From: Streptomyces sp. NBC_00285
GTDB lineage: Bacteria; Actinomycetota; Actinomycetes; Streptomycetales; Streptomycetaceae
Length of the DNA stretch: 64,000 bases
Reading direction: 5' to 3'
Assembly (NCBI RefSeq): GCF_036174265.1
Contig: NZ_CP108055.1
Span: 3,162,001 to 3,226,000, forward strand
Numbering within the stretch: the first letter of the stretch is position 1; each line of letters begins with the position of its first letter. Positions 8,493 through 17,100 of this stretch are shown one piece after another. The notes beneath the pieces are model-generated. The model had not been told where the DNA came from. It made no database searches and saw only the letters and a program-made list of their open reading frames with translations. The translations under genes were made by a program, and so were the position numbers.

Positions 8493-9582
8493 GGGTGTAC
8501 CACCCGTCACGAGAGATCGACGCGGTGCACGAACCGCCCGTGGCGGCGGCACGGGCGGCGAGGTTTCCCAGCCCGAGGCCACTGGCCGAGCCGATGCGTC
8601 GAGTGGGCTTCCGGGCGCCATCGTTCCGGACCAGGAGTTCGGCCCGGTCTCCGACACAGCGGAGGGTGATGTGGCAGCAGGTCGCCTTGCTGTGCCGCAG
8701 CAGATTGGCCACGGCCTCGCGCATCGTCACCGCGAACAGGATCCCCGCCTCGCCCTCGACGACATCCGCGTCGCCCACCACGGAGACCTCGATGCCGATG
8801 CCGCTCAGTACGAGACGGGCGTTGTCGAGTTCCTCAACGAGGCTCAGATCCCAGCAATCGTGCGCCAACGACCGCACATCGCGCAGCACTTCACGGGTCA
8901 GTCCCATCATGTACCGCAGTTCGGAACGCGCGCGGTCGTTCTGCACACCGACGTACCGGTCGACCATCTCTCCCCTGAGGGTGACGGTGGTCAGGCGTGA
9001 GGCCAACAGGTCGTGCAGGTCGCGCGCGATGCGCACCCTCTCGTCCTGCGCCGCTCCGCGGACGATGCCCGACTCCAGGCGGCTGATCCGGCCCAGCCTC
9101 CAACTCAGCCCGATCAGGGCGGCGTCACCGAGCCCGATGACCACGGTGACGGCGGTGACGCAAGCGGTCTCGCTGTACGACAGTCCGCTGTGCCAGCCCA
9201 GCGCCCAGGCGCCCGCCACGTTCGCGACGAAGAGGACGTCACCCACCCATCCGCGCAGGACCACGAGCGCGCAGGCCGCAGCGAACCCGGGCATACCGGG
9301 CCACTGCACGCTGAAGAAGAGCGGTGGCACATAGATCAGCGCCTCCTGGAGGCCGATGGTCCAGATGGCCCGCCGAAAGCCCAGTCGCTGGCCGAAGGGC
9401 GAGCTGTGGAACATCTGCAGGGCGACGATCCACGGCAGGAACACGAACCACGCGATGACGTCCGGTCTCGACTCGACGTCCATCATGACGAACAGGCCGA
9501 TCAGTCCGATCCCGCACTGGACCGTGGCCATGCCGAGTACCCAGTACAGCCATCCGGTCGTTTCGCGAAGTCCCCTGTACAC
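8380..9582 (-). CDS. sensor histidine kinase (HisKA_3/NarX-type)
   Basis: About 400 residues. The N-terminal half has six or so hydrophobic segments forming the membrane sensor. The dimerisation/phosphoacceptor helix carries the His in RIARDLHDLLASRL. The HATPase part has the N-box REAVANLLRHSKA and the G-box ASGLGLGNLAARAAATGG. These place it in the same family as kinases paired with NarL-type regulators, matching the convergent neighbour. The start is taken as GTG at 9582, with a G-rich Shine-Dalgarno stretch about 8 bases upstream. The last ~35 residues lie beyond the ATPase fold and overlap the 3' end of the regulator gene. Confidence 0.85.
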   Translation of the reverse strand: MYRGLRETTGWLYWVLGMATVQCGIGLIGLFVMMDVESRPDVIAWFVFLPWIVALQMFHSSPFGQRLGFRRAIWTIGLQEALIYVPPLFFSVQWPGMPGFAAACALVVLRGWVGDVLFVANVAGAWALGWHSGLSYSETACVTAVTVVIGLGDAALIGLSWRLGRISRLESGIVRGAAQDERVRIARDLHDLLASRLTTVTLRGEMVDRYVGVQNDRARSELRYMMGLTREVLRDVRSLAHDCWDLSLVEELDNARLVLSGIGIEVSVVGDADVVEGEAGILFAVTMREAVANLLRHSKATCCHITLRCVGDRAELLVRNDGARKPTRRIGSASGLGLGNLAARAAATGGSCTASISRDGWYTLTVSCPRGATPECGSPAATPLREQSGPHPADFVRRVS

Positions 9583-9762
9583 CCGTCCAGCCCCCCGTAA
9601 AGCCCGGTTGGTGTCACGCAGACGATTCAGCCTAGGGGGGTTCCGTTTACAGATCAACGGCAGCAATCCAGGCCGGTCGTGCGGGATGGCGTGAACTGAT
9701 CCCCTGTTCGCATGCCGCACGAATCCGGGCGGGGATGTGCTCGTGCGGCCGTCGATGAACTC

Positions 9763-9780
9763 TTGAGCGGGAGTCGAGGG
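9763..9780 (+). promoter_or_regulatory. SARP-type operator before the carboxylesterase
   Basis: Heptamers TTGAGCG (9763-9769) and TCGAGGG (9774-9780) lie at an 11-base period. Eight bases later comes GAGCAT (9789-9794), fitting an xAnnnT -10. This layout, direct repeats ending 8 bases before the -10, is that described for SARP/AfsR-type activators. It suggests the esterase is the left edge of the cluster regulon. Confidence 0.55.
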
Positions 9781-9847
9781 CGCGCTGTGAGCATCTGCCG
9801 GGCAGCCGTGCCCGGCCAGCACCTGTCGATCCTGAGGAGTACCGGCG

Positions 9848-11197
9848 ATGAACGACCTGACAGTTGAGACAACATCGGGACCGGTACGCGGGTTCCTGGA
9901 CCGCGACGTGCCCAACTGGCGCGGTGTGCCGTACGGACGGGTCGAGCGGCGGTTTCGCCCGGCCGTCCCGGCAGAGCCCAACTCCCGCGTGGAGGCCACT
10001 CGTTGGGGCCCGATCAGTTGGCAAGTACCCATCTATTCCGGTATGTCGTGGCAGGTCGTGCACGAGGACGCGGTCGAGCAGGAGGACTGTCTCAACCTGA
10101 ACATCTGGTCGCCGGCCGCCGATGGCGGATCCCGGCCGGTCCTGGTCTGGCTGCACCCCGGTGCCCACGTGTACGGCAGCGGCAGCTCGCCCTCCATGGA
10201 CGCCTGGGTCTACGCCGCCCGGCACGACGCGGTCATCGTCACCGCGAACTACCGTCTCGGTCCCTGGGGTTGGCTGTACCTCGGGGGCCTCGATCCGGAC
10301 TTCGTCGACAGTGCCAACCTGCCCGTCCTCGACCAGATCCTGTTGCTGCGCTGGATCCGCGACAACATTGCCCGGTTCGGCGGCGATCCGGGCAACGTCT
10401 GCATCTTCGGCGTGTCCTCGGGCGGCTCCGACGTGGGCACGCTGCTGGGCGCGCCGCAGGCCCACGGCCTGTTCCACAAGGCGGCCCTCTACAGCGGGAA
10501 CGCCGAGTCCTTGGTGCCCAGGGACGAAGTGACGCGCCGGGCGGAACGGTTCCTGGCCGCGGCGGGAGCCTTGGCGGGCACTCCGTCCGCGCTCGCCGCC
10601 ATGCCCAACGTGGGCGTCCGGCACGTCCACCGCAAGCTCCTCAAGAGCGACGGACGCGTGCACTACGAGCCGTTCGTCGACGGCACGGTCGTGCCGAGGC
10701 CGCCGCTGGAGTCCGTCGCCGACGGACGGCTGGCCGAGGTGCCGGTGCTGCTCTCGGTCACCGCGGACGAGGCACGGGCGTACGACATCTTCTCGCCGGA
10801 CACGGTCGACACGATGTACGCGCAGCACTCCGGTCCGGACGTCGGCGACAACCACGACAAGAAGGTGGAGTTCCTCACCGAGAAGCTGTACTACGAGCCG
10901 GCGGAGCGTCTGCTCGCCGCCGCGCACACGGCCGGCGGCCGCGGCTGGTGGCAGATGTACGACTACAGCCCCACCGTCTCGCCGATAGCCCAGAACCCGC
11001 TGTTCGCCGGGAAGGCGGTGCACGGAGTCGACCAGCCGACGCTGTTCATCGATCCGCAGGGCTCGGAGGGCACCGAGGTCGATCGCGCGGTGGGTGCCCA
11101 GCAGCAGGCCGCGCTGATGGGACTGGCCGCGGACGGGCGGCCGGGCTGGGCGCCCTGGAGTCCGGCGCAGCCGACACCGCACCGGATTCGGCCGTGA
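9848..11197 (+). CDS. type B carboxylesterase (alpha/beta hydrolase)
   Basis: 449 residues with the carboxylesterase-B layout: GPVRGFLDRDVPNWRGVPYG, EDCLNLNIWSP, LVWLHPGAHVYGSG (oxyanion hole), then the nucleophile elbow FGVSSGGSD, in which the usual GESAG is GVSSG but the Ser is kept. The catalytic His is in AVHGVDQPTLF. It probably hydrolyses an ester or carbamate, possibly a pathway intermediate or protecting group. The ATG at 9848 has GAGGAG about 10 bases upstream. A SARP-type operator precedes it, so I place it in the cluster. There is no signal peptide, so it is cytoplasmic. Confidence 0.88.
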   Translation: MNDLTVETTSGPVRGFLDRDVPNWRGVPYGRVERRFRPAVPAEPNSRVEATRWGPISWQVPIYSGMSWQVVHEDAVEQEDCLNLNIWSPAADGGSRPVLVWLHPGAHVYGSGSSPSMDAWVYAARHDAVIVTANYRLGPWGWLYLGGLDPDFVDSANLPVLDQILLLRWIRDNIARFGGDPGNVCIFGVSSGGSDVGTLLGAPQAHGLFHKAALYSGNAESLVPRDEVTRRAERFLAAAGALAGTPSALAAMPNVGVRHVHRKLLKSDGRVHYEPFVDGTVVPRPPLESVADGRLAEVPVLLSVTADEARAYDIFSPDTVDTMYAQHSGPDVGDNHDKKVEFLTEKLYYEPAERLLAAAHTAGGRGWWQMYDYSPTVSPIAQNPLFAGKAVHGVDQPTLFIDPQGSEGTEVDRAVGAQQQAALMGLAADGRPGWAPWSPAQPTPHRIRP

Positions 11198-11201
11198 CAA
11201 G

Positions 11202-11244
11202 GCCGGCCGGCCCAGGGGGGTGAGCCCCCTGCCCCGGCCGGCCC
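11202..11244. terminator. bidirectional hairpin between esterase and ANL enzyme genes
   Basis: Nested inverted repeat: outer arms GGCCGGCCGG (11202-11211) and its complement (11235-11244), inner arms CAGGGGG (11214-11220) and CCCCCTG (11226-11232) around a 5-base loop. It lies between two convergent stops, as expected for a shared terminator. Confidence 0.7.
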
Positions 11245-11249
11245 GCGGA

Positions 11250-12356
11250 TCAGTAGATGCCCTCGATCACCCGTTCGCCGCCGAACGTGTCGACCGGCTT
11301 CGGGCCGGCCACCGAGTCACCGATCTGACCTGGCCGGCCTTCGACCCGGACGGCGCTGTCCCGCTCGAGGTTGTTGGGCAGGAACATGCCCTTGCTGATG
11401 TGGTTCATCACGACCTGCCCTCGCTCGCCGTACGCCACGGGCCGCAGAGTCTCCGGGTCGATCACCCGGAAGGTCACCACGGGGCTGCGCGGGTCGTAGG
11501 TGATGTCGGTGTCCGCGTCGGCCCCCTCGCGTTCTCGGGCGCCTTCCAGAATCAGGGCGCTGTTGTACCTGCTGACCATCCGGACGTTCGGGAAGTGCTC
11601 GTAGGCGAGTTGGAACCGCTCGTCCACCGTCATGTGGGCACCGCCCCAGAACACCACCTCGATCTTGGCGTTGATCAGCTCGACGAGCCGCGGGCGGCCC
11701 GCGCATGCGCGCAGCAGTGGCGGGGTGGTCACGAGCATGCCGACGTGCTGGCTCTCCAGCACATGCTCGATCTGGTCCAGCACATGCTCGACGTACGCCT
11801 TGACCTCGTCGTCCTTGCCCTGGCTGATCAGCTTCTTGACCCACCGCGGGTCGATGTCGACGGCGAACTTGACCGTGTTCTGCCGCGCGACGACCCAGTC
11901 GTACTGGGAGCCGATCTTGTGCGGGCCGGTCGGTGCGGCCACCAGGATGTTGGCCGGTTCGCGTCCTGCGAAGACCGGACCGGCGAGCATCCGGTCCAGC
12001 GCGGCCTCGACCCAGTCCGGCATCAGGATGACGCGCTTCGGCGCGCCGGTGGTGCCACCGGTCTCGAAGACCTTCGGCATCGGGGGGTTCGGCCCGTAGC
12101 CGCGGGGGATCAGGTCCTCCACGGCTACGTGCCGCAGTTCGTCGACAACGTTGGGAAACAGCGCCAGGTCCTCGTAGCCGTGCACGTCCCGTAGCGGGTC
12201 GAAGTCGAGCTTCTCGGCTCGGCGCAACCAGAAGGGCGAACCGGTCTCGGCGCCGAAGTGCCAGTCCAGGGCGGCCCTGAGGTAGGCGTCCGGGTCGGTC
12301 GGATGGGCGGCGGGTTCCAGGATCGCCCATTTCGGGTCCGCGCTGGGGCCGGTCAC
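11250..12356 (-). CDS. ANL-superfamily adenylating enzyme (EhpF/phenylacetate-CoA ligase-like)
   Basis: 368 residues. The AMP-binding P-loop is FETGGTTGAPKR; later motifs are GMLVTTPPLL, FWGGAHM and YGERGQVVMNHISKGMFLPNN. The pattern matches short ANL proteins often labelled phenazine antibiotic biosynthesis protein (EhpF-like), which lack most of the C-terminal lid of acyl-CoA ligases. Likely role: activate a carboxylic acid as its acyl-AMP; whether CoA or another acceptor follows is unknown. The GTG start at 12356 overlaps the MmgE/PrpD stop as GTGA. It is the last gene of a five-gene operon with 4-base overlaps throughout, implying equimolar, coupled synthesis. Confidence 0.75.
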   Translation of the reverse strand: MTGPSADPKWAILEPAAHPTDPDAYLRAALDWHFGAETGSPFWLRRAEKLDFDPLRDVHGYEDLALFPNVVDELRHVAVEDLIPRGYGPNPPMPKVFETGGTTGAPKRVILMPDWVEAALDRMLAGPVFAGREPANILVAAPTGPHKIGSQYDWVVARQNTVKFAVDIDPRWVKKLISQGKDDEVKAYVEHVLDQIEHVLESQHVGMLVTTPPLLRACAGRPRLVELINAKIEVVFWGGAHMTVDERFQLAYEHFPNVRMVSRYNSALILEGAREREGADADTDITYDPRSPVVTFRVIDPETLRPVAYGERGQVVMNHISKGMFLPNNLERDSAVRVEGRPGQIGDSVAGPKPVDTFGGERVIEGIY

Positions 12357-13786
12357 GGCATACCTCCACAGTGATGCGTTCTGAGCAGTTTCATGGTCGG
12401 TCGAACGTCGGGGGTCGTGGTCAGCCGACGAATCTCCTGGCCGATCGCGGCCGTGTCGGCGGGGTCGTATCCGGTCCCGGTGTTGAGGGAGAACTTCAGG
12501 TCCAGCTCGGCGTCGGTCAGGGGCCGGCCCGGCCCGCCCCTGTTGCTGAGACAGGAGACTCGTTCCGTGCGGCCGTCCGCGAGGTGCACCGTCACCCTGG
12601 ACGGCAGTTGGTCGGGGAAGATTCTCGTGCATTCGGCATCGGCGTGGCAGCGGACTTTGGCGGCCAGTTCGAGTACGTCGGCGCGGCGGACCGCGGTGTC
12701 GTCGAAGTCCTGGACATGGACGCCGAGTCCGCCGCCGCCGGCCAGCGCGGCGGCGAAGGCGTAGGGGCCGGAGAACGCCGCCGCGTACCCGGTGGCGGGA
12801 GCGGCCTTGGCGGCGGCCGGTTCGGCGATGGTCCGCAACACCGGTTCCGCGACGCCCAGTTCGACGGCGCGCACACCGGCGGGCCGCACGCCACGGCGCC
12901 GCAGTTCGAGTGCGGCGTCGATGACGGTGTGGGTGAAGTGGTTGCACGGGTAGGGCTTGACGTGCAGCTGGTCTGCGTGCCAGCGGTCGCCCAGCCCGTC
13001 GGTGACCCGCTGCGGCCAGGCGCGCTCGCCGCAGAAGGCCCGGAAGAACCCGAACCGTCCTTCGAGCACGGTGGGCGGCCCGGTGAGTCCGGCGACCGCC
13101 AGCTGGGCCGCGGTCACCCCGCAGTGCGCCGCCCATCCGGTCTGGATCCGCTTGACCGTGCCGCCGGTCCTGTTGGCCTCGATCAGCCCGCTGGACATGC
13201 TGGCCGCGATGCTCCCGGCGGCGGCGATCGTGGCGGCGTCGCCGGACAGCACCATCGCCGCGGCCACGGCGGAGCCAACGGCGCCGCAGATGCTGGTCGC
13301 GTGCTGACCGCGGTCGAAGAAGACCGAGTTGCGGCGCTCCTCGTCATACCCCGCCATGCCCAGCCGGATGCACACCTCGGTGCCCACCGCGACGGCGTCC
13401 AGCAGGCGCGGGCCGTCGGTGCCGGCGGCCTCGGCGACGGCCAGCGCGGCGGGTACGACCGAGGAGCTCGGATGCAGCACCGACGGCAGGTGTGTGTCGT
13501 CGAAGTCCATGCAGTGCGCGAGGGTGCCGTTGACGAAGGCGGCCGAGGCGCCGGGCATGCGTTCGGGGTGCCCGATCACGGTGGACTCGGGCAGCGCTCC
13601 CCACTGGCCGGTCACGGCGAGCACGGTGTGCCGGATCGGCTGTGTCGAGCCGAGGACCATGACGCCCACGGTGTCGAGCACGGCGCGTGTCGTGGCCTCC
13701 CGCCGCCGCGCCGGCAGACCGTGCCGCGCCGCCTCCGCGGCGAAGTCGGCCACGTCGTCCACGAGCCCGCGCACGGCGCCGCTCAT
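12353..13786 (-). CDS. MmgE/PrpD family protein (2-methylcitrate dehydratase/cis-aconitate decarboxylase fold)
   Basis: 477 residues, the usual length. The all-alpha first domain shows TRAVLDTVGVMVLGS, NGTLAHCMDFDDTHLPSVLHPSSSVVPAALAVAE and GVTAAQLAVAGLTGP; the second domain follows with CNHFTHTVIDAALELR. The family includes 2-methylcitrate dehydratase, cis-aconitate decarboxylase (which makes itaconate) and iminodisuccinate-acting relatives, so dehydration, decarboxylation or elimination on a polycarboxylate is plausible. With a CoA-transferase and CitE-like lyase in the same operon, a C4-C6 dicarboxylate route is suggested but not proven. ATGA overlap with the upstream cyclase gene at 13783-13786. 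Confidence 0.88.
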   Translation of the reverse strand: MSGAVRGLVDDVADFAAEAARHGLPARRREATTRAVLDTVGVMVLGSTQPIRHTVLAVTGQWGALPESTVIGHPERMPGASAAFVNGTLAHCMDFDDTHLPSVLHPSSSVVPAALAVAEAAGTDGPRLLDAVAVGTEVCIRLGMAGYDEERRNSVFFDRGQHATSICGAVGSAVAAAMVLSGDAATIAAAGSIAASMSSGLIEANRTGGTVKRIQTGWAAHCGVTAAQLAVAGLTGPPTVLEGRFGFFRAFCGERAWPQRVTDGLGDRWHADQLHVKPYPCNHFTHTVIDAALELRRRGVRPAGVRAVELGVAEPVLRTIAEPAAAKAAPATGYAAAFSGPYAFAAALAGGGGLGVHVQDFDDTAVRRADVLELAAKVRCHADAECTRIFPDQLPSRVTVHLADGRTERVSCLSNRGGPGRPLTDAELDLKFSLNTGTGYDPADTAAIGQEIRRLTTTPDVRPTMKLLRTHHCGGMP

Positions 13787-14676
13787 CGGGCACCGCTCAC
13801 GAGAGCGAGCGGGCGCAGCGGCGAGCCCGTCGCGCCGACGATGTTCAGCGGCGCCAGCACGAATGCGAATTCGGCGAGTCCGCGAGCGGCAAGTCCCCCG
13901 AGTCGGAGGTGCTCGATGATGTGGATGCCGTGCTCGACGAGCAGGATCCGGTGCACCGGCAGCGTGGCGTGCCCGCGGCCGGGATGCACCTGCTCGAACG
14001 CCGAGGTGTCCGCGCCGGCCGCGACGATCTCGTGGCGGGCCAGCCACTGCGCGCCGTCCGGGGTCACGCCGGGCACGCCCGAGTCGAGGCCGAGATAGCC
14101 GGGCGGATCGGACCAGAGCGTGCTCCAGCCGGTGTTGACCAGGCAGACCCCGCCCGGACGCGGCCGTACCTTCGCCCGGTCCGCTGCCTCGGCCAGGTCC
14201 TCGGCCGTGATGCCGTAGCCGCCCGGAAGGCGCTGCACACCGTGCAGCGCCGCGACGTCCAGCAGCACGCCATGACACAGCCGGGGCCGGACGGCGTCGA
14301 TGCCGTGGACCGCGAACGCGCCGCCGGTCTGGGCCTCGGCGCCGTCCAGGCCACCGTGCAGCAGGCCGTCCTGGGAGACATGCGCGAGCGCGTCGATGTG
14401 GGTGCCGACGTGACCGCCGGTCACGATCACCTCGTTCGCCGCGGAGCCGCCGTCCGCACGCACCATGTCCCCGTGGCGGCGCGAGAGGACCATGCGAAAA
14501 CCGGGGTGGTTCGGCGAGCAGGGCATTCCGTTGGCCAGCGGCTGGGCGAGGTCGATCGCTTCCACGCCCGCGGCCAGCGCCGCCAGCAGCGGGTCGGCGG
14601 TGCGGTCGTCAACTCCTGACTGCTGCAGCGTAGTTGCCGCTTCTGTCCGGCCTGTCACATCCGAAGTGCGTGTCAC
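13783..14676 (-). CDS. cyclase/kynurenine formamidase-fold metal-dependent hydrolase
   Basis: 297 residues of the PF04199-type fold. The metal signature is GGHVGTHIDALAHVS (HxGTHxDxxxH), followed by NTGWSTLWSDPPGYLG and IVAAGADTSAFEQ. Members hydrolyse amides, esters or lactones, and some act as cyclases in aromatic polyketide clusters. It is longer than the second such protein in this cluster (41952-42716), with an N-terminal extension of about 40 residues. Its GTG start (14676) overlaps the CitE-like stop as GTGA, and its stop overlaps the PrpD start as ATGA. Substrate unknown. Confidence 0.82.
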   Translation of the reverse strand: MTRTSDVTGRTEAATTLQQSGVDDRTADPLLAALAAGVEAIDLAQPLANGMPCSPNHPGFRMVLSRRHGDMVRADGGSAANEVIVTGGHVGTHIDALAHVSQDGLLHGGLDGAEAQTGGAFAVHGIDAVRPRLCHGVLLDVAALHGVQRLPGGYGITAEDLAEAADRAKVRPRPGGVCLVNTGWSTLWSDPPGYLGLDSGVPGVTPDGAQWLARHEIVAAGADTSAFEQVHPGRGHATLPVHRILLVEHGIHIIEHLRLGGLAARGLAEFAFVLAPLNIVGATGSPLRPLALVSGAR

Positions 14677-15551
14677 GTCGCGTTCCCCACCAGGTCCAGG
14701 GCCTTGGCCAGCCGAAGGGTCTGTTGTGCGTTGGCGACCGCGGGCGGTCCCACCATCTTTCCCTTGTTGTTGATCACGATCGTCCGGTTCTGTTCCTCGG
14801 CGAGCGCGGCTGCCGCGCAGATCTCCATCGCCTCCTCGATCTCGTGCGGTTGAGGGGTGTACACCCCGTGGATGATCGGCACTTGCGACGGGTGGATGGC
14901 CATACGCCCGATGAAGCCGAGCCGCTTCCCGTGGATGCTCGTGGCGAGAAGTCCCTCGGGGTTGCGCGGATCGGGGAACACGCTCTGAAGCGGGTTGGGC
15001 AGGCCCGCCGCGCGGGACGCGATGATCACCCGGCTGCGGGCCGCGTCCATGGTGGGACCGTCCATGTCGGCGTACAGATCGGCCCGCAGATCCGACTCGC
15101 CCAGTCCGAGCATGCCGACGGAGGGCGAGGCAGTGGCGAGCTGGTAGGCGTTCTCCAGCCCGCAGGCCGTCTCGATGAGCACATGGATGACGGCCGCGCT
15201 GCCCGCCTCCCCCAGCATCTCGGCCACCTGCCGGATCTCCTCGGGCCACTCGGTCTTCGCCAGCCGCACACCGGTGAGACCGACGCCTGTGACAGCCGCC
15301 ACGTCCTGCTCGCACAGCGTCGAGCGCATGGAGTTCAGGCGGACGAACGTCGGTTTGGGGGTCTGCCCGGAGGTGATGGCGGCGGCCGTCTCCCGGGCCA
15401 GCGGCTTGTGCGTGACCGGTACGGCGTCCTCCAGGTCGATGATCACGGCGTCCGCCTCGGACTCGTAGGCCCGGGTGATCCGGTCCGGATGGTGGCCCGG
15501 CACATACAGGCAGCTCCGGTAGACGGGGTGTTCCGCCCTGGGATCGTTCAT
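14673..15551 (-). CDS. HpcH/HpaI aldolase, citrate lyase beta-subunit-like (CitE-like)
   Basis: 292 residues. Key features of the TIM-barrel CitE-like acyl-CoA lyases: RSCLYVPGHHPDRI, VIIDLEDAVPVTHK (Mg2+ site), PTFVRLNSMRS, the cofactor-binding Glu in VLIETACGLENAYQLA, and LGLGESDLRADL with acidic metal ligands. Relatives cleave or form malyl-CoA, citramalyl-CoA or beta-methylmalyl-CoA. Together with the upstream CoA-transferase it could activate a hydroxy-dicarboxylate and cleave it, or run the reverse reaction to make a branched acyl-CoA. ATGA overlap with the CoA-transferase gene. Confidence 0.88.
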   Translation of the reverse strand: MNDPRAEHPVYRSCLYVPGHHPDRITRAYESEADAVIIDLEDAVPVTHKPLARETAAAITSGQTPKPTFVRLNSMRSTLCEQDVAAVTGVGLTGVRLAKTEWPEEIRQVAEMLGEAGSAAVIHVLIETACGLENAYQLATASPSVGMLGLGESDLRADLYADMDGPTMDAARSRVIIASRAAGLPNPLQSVFPDPRNPEGLLATSIHGKRLGFIGRMAIHPSQVPIIHGVYTPQPHEIEEAMEICAAAALAEEQNRTIVINNKGKMVGPPAVANAQQTLRLAKALDLVGNAT

Positions 15552-16723
15552 GCGCCCGCCTCCTCCTTCCGCTCCTTCCGCGAGCGGGGCAGCAACTCTT
15601 CGGTGTGTTCACCGAGGCGCGGGCCGGCCCACCGGATGCTTCCGGGGGTCCGCGACAGCCGGAAGGGCACGGTCGGCATGGTCACCGTGCCCAGGTCGGC
15701 GTCGGGCACCCGGGCCAGCAGCGATCGCGCCCGGAACTGCGGGTCCTCGGCGATGTCGTCGACCTCGTAGACGGGTGCCACCGCAGCCTCGACCCGTTCG
15801 AACTCGGCGAGTACGGTGTCGCGGTCGTGCGCCGAGATCCAGCTCCCGACCGCCTCGTCGATGACATCCCGATGCCGGGCGCGGCCGGCCCCCTGGGCGA
15901 ACCACGCCTCGTCGCACAGCTCGGGCCGGCCGACGAGCCGCATGACACGCTCGGCCACCGACAGCGCCGGCGCCGACAGTGCCACCCACCGCCCGTCCCG
16001 GCACCGGTAGACACCACGTGGGGCGTTGTTGTTGGAGCGGTTGCCCAACCGGGCGGGTTTGACGCCGAGTTGGTCGTACTCGGTGAGCTGGGCGCCCAGG
16101 GAGCTGATCAGCGTCTCGGTAATGGCGACGTCCGCGGTCTGGCCGTGGCCGAGCCGGTCGGCGGCGCGCAACGCAATCAGTGTCGCGCACGCGGCGTGCA
16201 GGCCGGCGACGGCGTCGCCCAGCGGAAAGGGCGGCAGCAGGGGAGGTCCGTCCGGTTCGCCGGACATGGCCGCGCAGCCGCTCATCGCCTCGGCGAGCGT
16301 GCCGAATCCAGGCCTGCGCCGGTACGGTCCGTCCTGGCCGAACGCCGTGACCCGGGTGAGGACCAGCCGCGGGTTGACCTCGGTCAGCACGTCCGGGCCA
16401 AGGCCCCACCGCTCCAGGGTGCCCGGCCGGAAGTTCTCGATGACGACGTCGGCGTCTGCCGCCAGCTCCAGGAACCGTGCCGCGTCCTCGGTGTCGGCGA
16501 GGTCGAGCACCACGCTCTTCTTGTTGCGGTTGAAGACCTTCCACCACAGCGGGACACCGTCCTTCGAGCTGCCGAACCTGCGCAACGGATCTCCCGACGG
16601 GTGCTCGACCTTGATCACCTCGGCGCCGTAGTCGGCCAGCAGTCTGGCGGCGAACGGTCCGGCAAGCAGAGTGGACACGTCGATGACTCTGATGTCGGCC
16701 AACGGAAGTCTCGTACCGGTCAC
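15548..16723 (-). CDS. class III (CaiB/BaiF family) CoA-transferase
   Basis: 391 residues with family hallmarks: DIRVIDVSTLLAGPFAARLLADYGAEVIKVEHP, VVIENFRPGTLERWGLG, and the catalytic Asp in FPLGDAVAGLHAA. Class III enzymes move CoA between small acids (for example succinyl-CoA to malate, mesaconate or itaconate). The GTG at 16723 is preferred to an ATG 30 bases upstream because GAGAGG lies 6 bases before it and the protein then begins at the conserved region. It is the first gene of the five-gene operon that runs to 11250, and a SARP-type operator lies 70-90 bases upstream, which ties this catabolic-looking set to the polyketide cluster. Confidence 0.88.
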   Translation of the reverse strand: MTGTRLPLADIRVIDVSTLLAGPFAARLLADYGAEVIKVEHPSGDPLRRFGSSKDGVPLWWKVFNRNKKSVVLDLADTEDAARFLELAADADVVIENFRPGTLERWGLGPDVLTEVNPRLVLTRVTAFGQDGPYRRRPGFGTLAEAMSGCAAMSGEPDGPPLLPPFPLGDAVAGLHAACATLIALRAADRLGHGQTADVAITETLISSLGAQLTEYDQLGVKPARLGNRSNNNAPRGVYRCRDGRWVALSAPALSVAERVMRLVGRPELCDEAWFAQGAGRARHRDVIDEAVGSWISAHDRDTVLAEFERVEAAVAPVYEVDDIAEDPQFRARSLLARVPDADLGTVTMPTVPFRLSRTPGSIRWAGPRLGEHTEELLPRSRKERKEEAGA

Positions 16724-17100
16724 AGGGCACCCTCTCGTCCTGGCGAAGGACATCGTCCAGTGGGCCGATCCTCGCGACGGCGGCTATGGGGATGCTCGAG
16801 GATGTATCGAGCGGGCCATGAACCATCACGGCCGCCGGTCCGACGGACCGTCGAAGTGACGGCTGTCACAACTCCGGGACGGTTAGGGCGCTTTGCCCGT
16901 TATCTTCCTGTGCGAGTGCCTGCGATTCCGGTGTATAAGGAACCAGTCCTGTCCCGAGGCGCACCAGGAATCGGCGATGCCACCCCGGCCCGCCGGAACC
17001 GCACACACCGGCCACGGGCCGCCCGGCGTCCGTCCCGACCACACCGAACACCGTCACAGTCATGCCGTCTTGCTGTGGATACATGGGGGTATGAACTCAG
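16724..17100. other. divergent intergenic region (377 bases)
   Basis: It separates the CoA-transferase operon (minus) from the PHB-depolymerase-type esterase (plus). It contains the SARP-type repeat at 16793-16810. I see no coding potential; frames here are short and lack ribosome binding sites. Confidence 0.5.
16793..16810 (-). promoter_or_regulatory. SARP-type operator before the CoA-transferase operon
   Basis: On the minus strand, TCGATAC then 4 bases then TCGAGCA, an 11-base period. Unlike most sites in this cluster, no good -10 lies exactly 8 bases downstream; TAGCCG occurs after 6. The heptamers are strong matches but promoter geometry is uncertain. Confidence 0.45.

Noticed and set aside
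13783..15612. 609-codon minus-strand frame as one long protein including the cyclase
   Set aside because: Its first half is out of frame with the CitE-like gene and Arg/Gly-rich; the cyclase starts at GTG 14676 with a GTGA overlap.
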